64,000 nt of DNA. Origin: Marinobacter arenosus (lineage in GTDB: Bacteria > Pseudomonadota > Gammaproteobacteria > Pseudomonadales > Oleiphilaceae). This document shows, piece by piece, positions 8,696 to 18,500 of this stretch. Within the stretch, counting starts at the first letter, position 1. Each line of letters begins with the position of its first letter. A model generated the notes under the pieces. The model did not search any database, was not told the DNA's origin, and saw nothing but the letters and a program-made list of their open reading frames with translations. The stretch spans positions 1,364,001 to 1,428,000 of the forward strand of contig NZ_JAHVAO010000001.1 in assembly GCF_019264345.1 (NCBI RefSeq), given 5' to 3'. The position numbers and the translations under genes are program-made.

Positions 8696-9472
8696 ATGAC
8701 GATGTCTGAACGTATAGCAATACCGTCCAAAAGGGACGAAGTCAGCGCCGAGGAGTGGCAACTCCGCGTCGACCTGGCCGCTGCCTACCGGCTGATTGCG
8801 CTCTACGGCTGGGACGATCTGATTTTCACCCACATCTCTGCCCGCATCCCGGGGGATGACCACCACTTCCTGATCAACCCCTACGGCATGATGTTCGAGG
8901 AAATCACGGCCTCGAGCCTGGTGCGCATCGATCAGGAGGGCAACAAGATCAACCCCGACGATTTCGACATCAACCCGGCGGGCTTCACGATTCACAGTGC
9001 CATCCATGCCGTGCGCGAGGATGCAGCCTGCGTGATGCACACCCACACCACCGCCGGCGTTGCAGTATCGGCGCAGAAGGACGGTTTGCTGCCACTGTCC
9101 CAGCAGAGCCTGTTCCCCCTCTCCAACCTGGCCTACCACGACTACGAGGGCGTCGCCCTGCGCGAGGACGAGAAAGCGAGGCTTCAGAAGGATCTTGGCA
9201 GCAACAACTTCATGATCCTGCGCAACCACGGCCTGCTCACCACCGGCGGCAGCATCGCCGATGCGTTCCTCGGTATGTACATCCTCCAGCGTGCCTGCGA
9301 AGTGCAGATCCAGGCCCTGTCCGGCAATCGGGAAATGACCCCCATTCCGGGCGGCATTGTGGACACCATCCGCCAGCAGGCGGAACAGGTTACCCGTGGT
9401 ATGGGCGGCAAACTGGCCTGGCCCGGACTGCTCCGGAAACTGGACCGGGTAGACCCCGGATTCCGCGACTGA
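8696..9472 (+). CDS. Class II aldolase/adducin family protein
   Basis: 258 residues. The zinc-binding motif HTHTTAG sits near residue 115 and the third histidine in NFMILRNHGLLTTGG near 175. The N-terminal DLIFTHISARIPGDDHHFLINPYGMMFEE is the adducin-like substrate pocket typical of this branch. Members include fuculose-phosphate aldolase and many uncharacterised enzymes that cleave or epimerise phosphorylated or decarboxylate hydroxy acids. The gene opens a same-strand run with an HD-domain protein 13 bp downstream, then PxpB/PxpC. The substrate is unknown. The divergent Crp-type gene is the likely regulator. Confidence 0.85.
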   Translation: MTMSERIAIPSKRDEVSAEEWQLRVDLAAAYRLIALYGWDDLIFTHISARIPGDDHHFLINPYGMMFEEITASSLVRIDQEGNKINPDDFDINPAGFTIHSAIHAVREDAACVMHTHTTAGVAVSAQKDGLLPLSQQSLFPLSNLAYHDYEGVALREDEKARLQKDLGSNNFMILRNHGLLTTGGSIADAFLGMYILQRACEVQIQALSGNREMTPIPGGIVDTIRQQAEQVTRGMGGKLAWPGLLRKLDRVDPGFRD

Positions 9473-9485
9473 AGGACCCTGAAAC

Positions 9486-10070
9486 ATGACTGATATGACT
9501 GCGCCCAAAGCCAGCTTTACCCATATGAAAGACGGCACCAAGGAAGACTGGCAGACCATTGCCCGCTCCTTTGGCGACTTCGCCAAAGGTTTGCCGGACC
9601 GGATCATGGACCACCTGATGCTGCTGGAAGGTGACTTCGGTGGCTTTCCGGTGGACCGGCTGACCCATTGCCTGCAGACCGCAACGCTGGCCCACCGTGA
9701 CGGCAAGGACGACGAGTACGTGGTCTGCGCGCTCCTGCACGATATTGGCGACACGCTCGGCTCCTACAACCACGCCGATGTGGCCGCCGTGCTCCTGGAG
9801 CCGTTCGTCAGCGAAGCCAATCACTGGATGATAAAGCACCACGCCATCTTCCAGGGTTATTACTTCTTCCACTACCTCGGAATGGACCGCGATATGCGGA
9901 ACAACTACAAGGACCAGCCGCATTTCATGCGCACCATCGAATTCGTCAGCAAGTACGATTCGCCTGCGTTTGATCCGGAAGGCGAAACCCTGCCGCTGTC
10001 CTACTTCGAACCCATGATCCGGAAGGTCTTCGCGAAGCCGGTCCGATCCCTGTACATGGACGCCGTCTGA
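9486..10070 (+). CDS. HD-domain protein, PhnZ-like (possible diiron oxygenase)
   Basis: 194 residues. Candidate metal ligands appear in the order expected of the HD superfamily: His61 (LTHCLQTATLA), the HD pair in ALLHDIGD (about 85-86), His in YNHADVA, His in MIKHHAIFQGYY, and a C-terminal Asp in SKYDSPAFDPEG. Spacing and length (about 190 aa) resemble PhnZ, a mixed-valent diiron oxygenase that cleaves a C-P bond, rather than nucleotide phosphohydrolases. It is 13 bp downstream of the class II aldolase and is probably co-transcribed, so the two may act in sequence on one metabolite. The chemistry is not established. Confidence 0.75.
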   Translation: MTDMTAPKASFTHMKDGTKEDWQTIARSFGDFAKGLPDRIMDHLMLLEGDFGGFPVDRLTHCLQTATLAHRDGKDDEYVVCALLHDIGDTLGSYNHADVAAVLLEPFVSEANHWMIKHHAIFQGYYFFHYLGMDRDMRNNYKDQPHFMRTIEFVSKYDSPAFDPEGETLPLSYFEPMIRKVFAKPVRSLYMDAV

Positions 10071-10160
10071 CAGTGCCGACTTGACGGCCTGATCAGGTAG
10101 CTGATAATCAGCGGGTTACCTTACGCTGATCCACTATCTGAGCCAGGCCGTCACGTCGTC

Positions 10161-10853
10161 ATGAGAATCGAGCCCGTCAACGAAAGCACCTGCATCGTCT
10201 ATTTTGGCGATCAGATCAGTGATGAGACAGCGAACCTGGTCCGGCAGGCAACGGCCACCATTCGCCGAACCATGGCGGACGTGGTTACCGACCTGGTGCC
10301 CTCCTACACCTCCGTGCTGGTCTGCTATGACCTCGAACGCACTGACCGTTTTGGCATCAGTTCCCGGCTTCGTCGCGCACTGGAGCAGGAGGCGGGCGAC
10401 ACGGCGGTGGAGACGACCTCCCAGGTCCTGGAACTGCCGGTCTACTATGGTCAGGAAGTCGCCCTCGACCTTGAGGACGTCTGCGAGTTTTCCGGCCTGA
10501 GCCGGGACGACGTCATTCGAACCCACAGCGAGCAGACCTACCGGGTCTATGCCATCGGCTTCAGCCCCGGATTCGCGTACCTCGGCACCACCGACCCACG
10601 CATTGCCATTCCCCGGAAATCCTCTCCCCGACTCAGGGTGCCCAGCGGCAGCGTTGGCATTGCCGGCTCCCAGACTGCCATCTATCCCAGCGCCACACCG
10701 GGCGGCTGGCAGATTGTCGGGCGCACGCCCAGTAAAATGATCGACTGGGAGAGCGAATCGCTGGCGTTGGTTCAGGTTGGTGACCGGGTAAAATTCCGTG
10801 CCATTGATCGAGAAGAGTTCATCGAACTGGGAGGGCAGTTCGATGATGCTTGA
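10161..10853 (+). CDS. pxpB: 5-oxoprolinase subunit PxpB (KipI family)
   Basis: 230 residues of the KipI/PxpB family. The N-terminal half begins MRIEPVNESTCIVYFGDQIS. The carboxytransferase-like domain contains FSPGFAYLGTTDPRIAIPRK and GSVGIAGSQTAIYPSATPGGW, the family's most conserved block. With PxpC and PxpA this subunit forms the ATP-dependent enzyme that opens 5-oxoproline (pyroglutamate) to glutamate. The 3' end overlaps the pxpC start by 11 bp, indicating translational coupling. The usual third gene, pxpA (LamB/YcsF family), is not present in this window. Confidence 0.88.
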   Translation: MRIEPVNESTCIVYFGDQISDETANLVRQATATIRRTMADVVTDLVPSYTSVLVCYDLERTDRFGISSRLRRALEQEAGDTAVETTSQVLELPVYYGQEVALDLEDVCEFSGLSRDDVIRTHSEQTYRVYAIGFSPGFAYLGTTDPRIAIPRKSSPRLRVPSGSVGIAGSQTAIYPSATPGGWQIVGRTPSKMIDWESESLALVQVGDRVKFRAIDREEFIELGGQFDDA

Positions 10854-11784
10854 AATCCTGCATCCGGGCATCCTGACCCTGATTCAGGACCTGGGTCGAT
10901 ACGGCTATCAGCATATGGGCGTCACCACCGGGGGGCCCATGGACGAGCACGCGTTTCTCTGGGCCAACCGCTTGCTTGGGAATCCCCTGGATGCCGCCCA
11001 ACTGGAAATCACCTTCGGCGGGCTGAGCCTCCAGGCCCATAGCGACACGTGGATTGCCCTGACCGGTGCGGACCTGGGGGCACACATCAACAAACGGCCC
11101 GTGCGGCCTTGGCGAACCTACAGCATCGCCCGGGGGGACAGGATTGATTTCAGCGCCCCTCTCACCGGGCTGAGGGCTTACCTGGCCGTGAGTGGTGGCA
11201 TACAGACCCCCTCCAAACTTGGCAGCCGCGCCACCGTGAGCCGTGAGGGACTCGGTGCCCTGGATGGGGCCGGAGCCAAACTGGCCAAAGGGGACCGGAT
11301 TCCGATCGGCAAGCCGACACCAATTACGGACACCAGCGTGCCCTACAGCGACATTCCCGATTACGACAAGCCTCTGCGCCTGGGCGTGGTGCCAGGTTAT
11401 CAGTACCAGCACTTTTCTCAGTCGGCGCGAGCCCGGTTTTTCTCAGGGGAGTATGAAGTCAGCCAGAACATCGACCGGATGGGATACCGGCTCACAGGGG
11501 AGGCTATCCGGTGCGACCTGGACGGCATCGTTTCAGAGGGCATCGCCTACGGCGCCATCCAGATTCCGGCCGATGGTCAGCCCATTGTCTTGATGAAGGA
11601 TCGCCAGACGATCGGAGGCTATCCCAAAATCGGATCACTGAGTGCGCTCGGCGCCGGTCAGTTGGCACAGCGGGGGCCCGGCGCATTGGTCAGCTTTTAC
11701 CCGATCGATGTCGCGGATGCCGAAGCACGCCGGCTGATCTTCAACCAGCGGCTTCGAAAAGGGCCACCCGGCATCGGGAAATGA
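10843..11784 (+). CDS. pxpC: 5-oxoprolinase subunit PxpC (KipA family)
   Basis: 313 residues from the ATG at 10843, which has a GGGAGG ribosome site and overlaps the end of pxpB. KipA/PxpC signatures are LHPGILTLIQDLGRYGYQH, GVTTGGPMDEHAFLWANRLL, GLRAYLAVSGG and the C-terminal FFSGEYEVSQNIDRMGYRL. The protein is homologous to the C-terminal carboxylase-like half of urea amidolyase. It works with PxpB on 5-oxoproline. In this context the product glutamate could feed the glutamate dehydrogenase encoded downstream. A 9-bp-stem hairpin begins just before the stop codon and separates it from putA. Confidence 0.88.
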   Translation: MMLEILHPGILTLIQDLGRYGYQHMGVTTGGPMDEHAFLWANRLLGNPLDAAQLEITFGGLSLQAHSDTWIALTGADLGAHINKRPVRPWRTYSIARGDRIDFSAPLTGLRAYLAVSGGIQTPSKLGSRATVSREGLGALDGAGAKLAKGDRIPIGKPTPITDTSVPYSDIPDYDKPLRLGVVPGYQYQHFSQSARARFFSGEYEVSQNIDRMGYRLTGEAIRCDLDGIVSEGIAYGAIQIPADGQPIVLMKDRQTIGGYPKIGSLSALGAGQLAQRGPGALVSFYPIDVADAEARRLIFNQRLRKGPPGIGK

Positions 11785-11791
11785 TGCCGGG
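11767..11791. terminator. Inverted repeat between convergent pxpC and putA
   Basis: CCCGGCATC and GATGCCGGG form a perfect 9-bp stem around a 7-nt loop. It overlaps the last codons of pxpC and lies just outside the 3' end of putA. There is no long T-run, so termination may be weak, but the position between two convergent genes fits a bidirectional terminator. Confidence 0.5.
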
Positions 11792-11798
11792 CTGACCG

Positions 11799-14700
11799 TT
11801 ACTCGGAGGCTGCGATGAGGCTCGCGTTGCCGCCCGCCGCCGTGGTGTCGACGCACAGGTGGCGTTCGATCACGAAGCGCTGATCCAGCTTGTGCTCGGT
11901 GATCAGCGGCAGCAGGGCACCGTCCCGCTTGGCGAGCGCCTGGCGGTATTCCCGCAACAGGGCCTGCTCGGCACAGCTGACCACGGCCTCAAAGCCATTG
12001 ACCGTCGCCAGGGCCTCGGGCGCCAGGTGACCGTCGATACCGACGATTGGCAGTCCGGCCTTGGCCGCTTCGCCGACTTTCCCTTCCACGCCCGGAGCGA
12101 TCACCACCACCTTGTTGCCCTGGGACAGGGCCGTACCGGCCTGCTCAAGGGCCGTGGTGCGATCCGGGCCAAGACACAAGACAACGCCACGGGCGTGGTT
12201 GGTCAGCCGGTTCAGCTCACCGGTCGGCCCCGGCAGTTCCTCGGCGTGGGCATCCAGCGGCGCCGGCACATTACCGAAGATCGGCGTCAGGGCGGACAGC
12301 CGCTGGTCCGGCTTGGGCGACGTCAGGGAATCCACTTTGCCGATCAGGCTCTGTAGCTTCTTGGCATCCACCTTCTTGCCGCCGGACGGAGCCGGGACCT
12401 CCACGGTGTCGCCTTTCATGAAGCGGCGAACGTATTGCGGGCCGCCGGCCTTCGGTCCGGTTCCGGAGAGCCCTTCGCCCCCGAACGGCTGGGAACCGAC
12501 AATGGCGCCAATCTGGTTGCGGTTCACGTAGGTGTTACCGACCTTGATCCGGCTGGCGATGCGCTCAACCCGGCGGTCAACCCGGCTGTGAATGCCGAAC
12601 GTCAAGCCATAACCCTTGGCGTTGATTTTATCCACCACCTTGTCGATGTCCTTGGCCTCGAAGGTCGCCACGTGCAACACCGGACCAAAGATCTCTTCTT
12701 CCATCTCCTCGATGCCCGACACCTTCAGAACCGCGGGCGACACAAACAGGCCCTTGTCAGGAATCGGAAGTTTCTTCAGCAGCTTGCCGTTGCGCTCAAA
12801 GGTGTCGCAGTGATCGACAATCTTCTTGCGTGCGGTTTCATCGATCACCGGGCCGACATCGGTCGACAGCAGCCACGGGTCGCCAATACCCAGCTCTTCC
12901 ATGGCACCGTAGAGCATCTCCAACAGGTTGTCGGCAATGTCCTTCTGCACGTAGAGCATGCGAAGTGCCGAGCAGCGCTGGCCGGCACTCTGGAAGGACG
13001 ACGCCAGGACGTCCCGGACCACCTGCTCGGGCAGGGCGGTGGAATCGACAATCATGGCGTTCAGGCCACCCGTTTCCGCCACCAGCGGCGCATCCGGTGC
13101 CATGTTCTCGGTCATGACCTTATTGATGCGCTGGGCGGTTGCCGTGGAGCCGGTGAAGCAAACACCGGTCACCCGCGAGTCGGAGGTCAGGGCTGCGCCC
13201 ACCGTCGCGCCGGTACCCGGCAGTAACTGGATCGCGTCTTTCGGTATGCCGGCCTCGTACATCAGTTCCACGGCGCGAATGGCCAGCAGGGAGGTCTGTT
13301 CCGCCGGCTTCGCCACAACGGTGTTACCGGCCGCCAGGTTGGCCAGAATCTGGCCGGTAAAGATGGCCAGCGGGAAGTTCCAGGGTGAGATGCAACACAT
13401 CACGCCCCGGGCATCGCCGGCGTCCTTGTACCTCAGGCTTTCATTGGCGTAATACTGGGCAAAGTCCACCGCCTCGCGGATCTCGGCGATGGCATCCAGC
13501 AGGGATTTCCCAGCCTCGCGGGTGGTCAGGGCGAACAGCTCGTAGGCATGTTCCTCGTAGAGATCGCCAACTTTGCGCACACAGGCGGCGCGCTCTTCGG
13601 TTGACGTGGCGGACCAGCTCTTGAAGCCCTCCTGGGCCGCGGCAATGGCGGTGTCCACGTCCGAATCCGACGCCTGGGTCACATGACCCACGAGATCGTC
13701 CGGATCGGCCGGGTTACGCACCACCTGAACTTCCGTTCCGGTAACGTCACCCGCGATGAGCGGACCGCCCTTCCAGCGATGGTCGCGATAGGCGTTTCGG
13801 CCTGCGTCGATGTCCGCCACGGTGACCGGATCCGTGATGTCCCAGCCCTTGGAGTTGCGACGTTGCTCACCGAACAGCTTGAACGGATGTACGATGGCTT
13901 TGCTGGAGATGTTGTCGCCCATTTCCTTGACCGAATCGATCGGATCCTTGGCAATTTCCTCCGGCGTGATGCGCTTGTCGACAATCTGGTTCACGAACGA
14001 ACTGTTGGCACCATTCTCCAGCAGGCGACGTACCAGGTACGCGAGCAGGTCCTTGTGCGGCCCGACCGGCGCATAGATGCGACAGGGCACGCCACTGGCC
14101 TTCAGGACCTCGTTATGCAGGGATTCGCCCATGCCATGCAGTCGCTGAAACTCGTAGTTATCCACGCCCTTGGACTTCGCAAGTTCCAGGATGGTGGAGA
14201 CCGAGTGGGCATTGTGGGTGGCGAACTGCGGGTAGATCCGGTCCGTCATGTTGATCAGCTTGGTCGCGCAGGATACGAAGGACACATCGCTGCATGCCTT
14301 GCGGGTAAAGACCGGGAAACCGTTCAGGCCCATCACCTGGGCGCGTTTGATTTCCGCGTCCCAATAGGCGCCCTTGACCAGACGGACCATGAACTGGCGA
14401 TCGTGCTTCTTGGCCAGACCATAGAGCCAGTCCAGAACGAAGGATGAGCGCTTGCCGTAAGCCTGCACGACCACGCCAAAGCCATCCCAGCCGGCCAGCT
14501 CGGGATCGGCGACCAGTTCTTCAATCACATCCAGTGACAGGTCCAGGCGGTCCTGCTCTTCGGCGTCGATGTTGAAGCCCATGTTGGCCGCTGCCGCCTT
14601 CCTGACCAGCGTGCGGGCACGGGGGAGCAACTCGTTCATCACCCGCTCTTTGTTGCCGTACTCGTACCGGGCCAGCAGGGCGGAAAGCTTCACTGAGATG

Positions 14701-15428
14701 CCCGGGTTCTTGCGGACATCCCCCTTGCACGCCTTGGCAATGCTGTCGATGGCGTTGGAATAGGAGTCATAATAGCGCTTGGCGTCGCCATCGGTGCGAG
14801 CCGCTTCGCCGAGCATATCGTAGGAGTAGGTATAACCCTTGGCCATGTAATCCTTGGCTTCGTCCTGGGCTTCGTCGATGTCGCGGCCGAGCACGAACTG
14901 ACGCCCCATCTCCTTCATTGCCTGACCGGCAACGGTCCGGATGACCGGTTCACCGAAGCGCTTGAGCAGTTTACGCAGGGTATCGCCGACACTGTTGCGA
15001 TCGGATTCCTTGAGCAGGTTGCTGGTCATCAGCAGCGCAATGGTGGCGGTGTTGATCAGTTGGGAGGACGCCTTGCCGATGTGGGTGCCCCAGGCACCGG
15101 ACGTGACCTTGTCTTCGATCAGGTCGTTGATGGTCATGCTGTCGGGCACTCGCAGGAGCGCCTCCGCCAGACACATCAGCGCCACGCCTTCCTTCGTGGT
15201 GAGACCGTATTCCGCCAGGAACTTTTCCATGATGGTCGGCTTGGCGTTCTTGCGAACACTGCGAACCAGGTCCGCTGCGCGGGCGGAAATCGCTTCCCGC
15301 TCGGCCTGGGACAACTGAGCACCAGCAATCATCTCATGAACGACTTTGTGCTCATCGGCAAGATAATAATCACGGATGGCCTGCCGGCTGTCGACAAGAG
15401 CGGGAATCTCTGACTGCTGCGGTCTCAT
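11799..15428 (-). CDS. putA: Bifunctional proline dehydrogenase / P5C dehydrogenase
   Basis: 1209 residues. An arm and FAD-dependent proline dehydrogenase barrel cover about 60-480 (FNIDAEEQDRLDLSLDVIEE, then MVRLVKGAYWDAEIKRAQ and YAPVGPHKDLLAYLVRRLLE). The aldehyde dehydrogenase domain follows (about 560-1010): AETGGLNAMIVDS carries the general-base glutamate near 783 and SAGQRCSALR the catalytic cysteine near 818. A C-terminal ALDH-like tail of about 180 residues completes it. Proline is oxidised to P5C and then to glutamate with substrate channelling. The N-terminal ribbon-helix-helix DNA-binding domain of E. coli PutA is absent. Regulation therefore probably falls to the Lrp-type gene beyond gdh. 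Confidence 0.95.
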   Translation of the reverse strand: MRPQQSEIPALVDSRQAIRDYYLADEHKVVHEMIAGAQLSQAEREAISARAADLVRSVRKNAKPTIMEKFLAEYGLTTKEGVALMCLAEALLRVPDSMTINDLIEDKVTSGAWGTHIGKASSQLINTATIALLMTSNLLKESDRNSVGDTLRKLLKRFGEPVIRTVAGQAMKEMGRQFVLGRDIDEAQDEAKDYMAKGYTYSYDMLGEAARTDGDAKRYYDSYSNAIDSIAKACKGDVRKNPGISVKLSALLARYEYGNKERVMNELLPRARTLVRKAAAANMGFNIDAEEQDRLDLSLDVIEELVADPELAGWDGFGVVVQAYGKRSSFVLDWLYGLAKKHDRQFMVRLVKGAYWDAEIKRAQVMGLNGFPVFTRKACSDVSFVSCATKLINMTDRIYPQFATHNAHSVSTILELAKSKGVDNYEFQRLHGMGESLHNEVLKASGVPCRIYAPVGPHKDLLAYLVRRLLENGANSSFVNQIVDKRITPEEIAKDPIDSVKEMGDNISSKAIVHPFKLFGEQRRNSKGWDITDPVTVADIDAGRNAYRDHRWKGGPLIAGDVTGTEVQVVRNPADPDDLVGHVTQASDSDVDTAIAAAQEGFKSWSATSTEERAACVRKVGDLYEEHAYELFALTTREAGKSLLDAIAEIREAVDFAQYYANESLRYKDAGDARGVMCCISPWNFPLAIFTGQILANLAAGNTVVAKPAEQTSLLAIRAVELMYEAGIPKDAIQLLPGTGATVGAALTSDSRVTGVCFTGSTATAQRINKVMTENMAPDAPLVAETGGLNAMIVDSTALPEQVVRDVLASSFQSAGQRCSALRMLYVQKDIADNLLEMLYGAMEELGIGDPWLLSTDVGPVIDETARKKIVDHCDTFERNGKLLKKLPIPDKGLFVSPAVLKVSGIEEMEEEIFGPVLHVATFEAKDIDKVVDKINAKGYGLTFGIHSRVDRRVERIASRIKVGNTYVNRNQIGAIVGSQPFGGEGLSGTGPKAGGPQYVRRFMKGDTVEVPAPSGGKKVDAKKLQSLIGKVDSLTSPKPDQRLSALTPIFGNVPAPLDAHAEELPGPTGELNRLTNHARGVVLCLGPDRTTALEQAGTALSQGNKVVVIAPGVEGKVGEAAKAGLPIVGIDGHLAPEALATVNGFEAVVSCAEQALLREYRQALAKRDGALLPLITEHKLDQRFVIERHLCVDTTAAGGNASLIAASE

Positions 15429-15530
15429 AGTTGAACCCTCTTCGTTATTTGTCTCCCCGGCATTCTACCGAGATCAACACAGACTATTTGCCTATAAAAA
15501 AGCAATCCACGTGCCGTTGGACCTTTTTTA

Positions 15531-15565
15531 ATTCATGAAATTTTCATTATTTTCTCTTCATGAAT
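15531..15565. promoter_or_regulatory. Paired palindromic TTCATGAA sites upstream of putA
   Basis: The gap between putA and gdh is AT-rich in an otherwise GC-rich region. It contains TTCATGAA at 15532-15539 and again at 15557-15564, 25 bp apart, each extended by an A or T so that ATTCATGAA and TTCATGAAT mirror each other. They lie about 100 bp upstream of the putA ATG. Lrp-type proteins bind AT-rich repeated sites at putA promoters in other bacteria, and an Lrp gene is encoded nearby. Binding here is an inference. Confidence 0.45.
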
Positions 15566-15598
15566 TTATTTTTGGTCGAAATGACTTCGACAATCCTG

Positions 15599-18500
15599 CT
15601 ACGCAGCATCCGCCGCCAGCTCTCTGAGCACTCCGTGAGCCACCGAGAACACCGCGCAATCCACTTCATTGCCGGACTGCATGTCGCTGAGCATCTGTTT
15701 CCAGCGGCTCAGCAAGGGCTGTTTGTCATGGCGCCACGTTTCCAGAAGTTGTTCCGGGGACGCTTCGCCCTCCCCATGTTCCGAACCGGCAGAGAGCACA
15801 CTTGAGGTCAGGTTCCGGAGCTGTTGGTCCAGCTCGTCCCGGTAATGAATGGTTGCCAGCACCTGCCAGTGTCCGATCGCCCGGAAGGCCCGCATCTGCC
15901 GGTCCAACCAGGTCAGATTGAGGCTCTCGCCCAGACGAAAATAGACCCAGGCCACGGATTCGAGTTTCTGGCCCAGCCGATGGGAGATCTCGATCATATC
16001 CATCAGCCAGTAGCGGCTTTCCGCGGAGGCGCACCAGGCCGCCAGTGACTCGGGAACCTTACCCCCACAATATTCATCATAGCGCTCCTGCCAGCGACTT
16101 GCCGGAATCACCGACGCCAAGGTCCGGGTCGACGCCACCACTTCACAAAGTGGACCCTTGTAGCGATCCTCGCAACTTTCGGGATCGAGGTCCGTCCGGT
16201 AATTGTGCAGCAGCCAGCTTGAGCTTCGAGTCACCAGCCGGATCACATCACCGAACAGCTCCGCTTGCACCCGGGCACTGACCTGCCCGTCGAGTCTTTC
16301 TATTGCCTTCCATTGAGCGTCTACGTCATGGATCCGGAGGGAGATCAGGTAGGCTGAGGCAATGCGCCCGATGGAAGCACCGGTGGCGTTGCGCACCCGG
16401 TCCACCCAGGTGATGCCCATGCGATTGACCATGTCATTGGCGATCTGCGTGGCGGCGATCTCCGCACGCAACGGATGGGCAGCAATGGCGGCGGGGAAAG
16501 CGTCCAGGAGCGACGCCGGAAACGCCGAGTGCAGGGCCTCGGCGTAGCGGGGGTCATGAACGATCGCTTCCCGGGCCAGCGCCTGTTTCAATTCGATCTT
16601 GGCGTAGGACACCAGAACGGAGAGTTCAGGCCGGGTCAGCCCGGTACCGCGTTCGCGACGTGCCAGAAGCTCGTCATCGTCCGGCAGAAACTCCAGCGCC
16701 CGGTCGAGTTTGCCCTCGCTCTCCAGCCGACGCATCAGGCGTTCAATCTCGTCCATGGGCGCCACCAGACCACTCTGGGCGAGGCTCAGGGCCATGGCCT
16801 GACGGTAGTTATTGGCCAGAACAAGGTCCGCCACCTCCGGGGTCATTGCCCGGAGCAACCGATTCCGCTCGGCCAGCGTCAGGCGCTCCTGATGCACCAG
16901 CTCATTCAGCAGAATCTTGATGTTCACTTCGTGGTCGGAGCAGTCGACCCCACCGGCGTTGTCGATAAAGTCGCTGTTCGCGGAACCGCCGATCCGGGCA
17001 AAAGCCACGCGCCCAAGCTGGGTGACACCCAGGTTGCCGCCCTCACCCAGTACCTTGCAACGTAACTGGTCGGCACTGATCCGGACCGCATCGTTGGATT
17101 TGTCGCCCACCTGTTCGTTCGATTCGTGCCGGGCCTTCACGTAGGTGCCAATGCCGCCGTTCCAGAGCATGTCGACGGGGGCCTTCAACAGCGCGCTGAT
17201 CAGTTCACTCGGCGCCAGTCGCGCGGCCTCAATGCCGAGCGCCTCTCGCATGGCGGGCGAAATCGGGATGGACTTCATGGAACGGGGAAAAACACCGCCA
17301 CCCTCACTGATCAGGTCGGCGTTGTAATCGGCCCAGCTTGACCCCGGCAAATCGAACAGCCGCTTGCGCTCGGCGTAGGAGGTGGCAGCGTCCGGCGTCG
17401 GATCAATGAATATGTGCTGGTGGTTAAACGCACCCACGAGCCGGATCTGTTCCGACAGCAGCATACCGTTGCCAAACACGTCGCCCGCCATGTCACCGAT
17501 ACCGACGACGGTGAACCCCTCGGACTGGGTATCCAGCCCCCGCTCCAGGAAATGACGCTTGACCGACTCCCAGGCGCCCCGTGCCGTGATGCCCATCTTT
17601 TTGTGGTCATAGCCTTCGCTGCCACCGGAGGCAAACGCATCGCCCAGCCAGAAACCATAGTCCTCGGCCAGTCGGTTGGCGATATCCGAGAAGGTCGCGG
17701 TGCCTTTGTCCGCCGCAACCACCAGGTAGGTGTCGTCGTCATCGTGGCGAACCACGTCCACCGGCGGAACCACCACCCCGGCGTCAAGGTTGTCCGTCAG
17801 GTCCAGGAGTCCGCAGATGAAGATCTGGTAGCAGGCAATGCCCTCTTCCCGGAGCGCCTCCCGGGAGCCGTCCTTCGGGGGCTGCTTGACGATGAACCCC
17901 CCTTTCGCGCCCACCGGCACGATCACCGAGTTCTTGACCTGCTGAGCCTTGACCAGACCGAGGATCTCAGTGCGGTAGTCCTCAACCCGGTCGGACCAGC
18001 GCAAACCGCCGCGCGCCACCGGGCCTGCCCGAAGGTGCACCCCCTCCACCCGGGGCGAGTACACGAAAATTTCAAACTTCGGGCGAGGCTTGGGAATGTC
18101 GGGAATGGAGGACGGATCCAGCTTGAACGAGAGGTAGCTCTTGAACTGGTCGCCTGCCTGACGCTGGAAAAAGTTGGTCCGCAGGGTTGCCCGGATCAGC
18201 ACGTAGAAACGCCGGAGGATCCGGTCGTCGTCCAGGCTTGCCACCCCTTCCAGGGCGCTGAGGATCTCGCTCTCAATACCGGCGGCAGCGGAGTCCCGCT
18301 CCTCGGGCGAGGCGTCACCCGGCTCAAACCGGGCATTGAAGAACCGTACCAGCAGGGTGGTGATATCCAGATGGCGGGCGAGGGTCTCGGCGATAAAGGG
18401 CTGGCTGAAACCAAACCGAAGCTGTTTGATGTAGCGTGAGTAGGCCCGAAGCAGAGCCACCTCGCGCCACCCCAGGCCTGCGGCCATCACCAACTGGTTG

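Noticed and set aside
10798..10842. Upstream extension of pxpC
   Set aside because: The PxpC family begins at the ATG at 10843, which has a GGGAGG ribosome site; the extension only repeats pxpB coding sequence in another frame.
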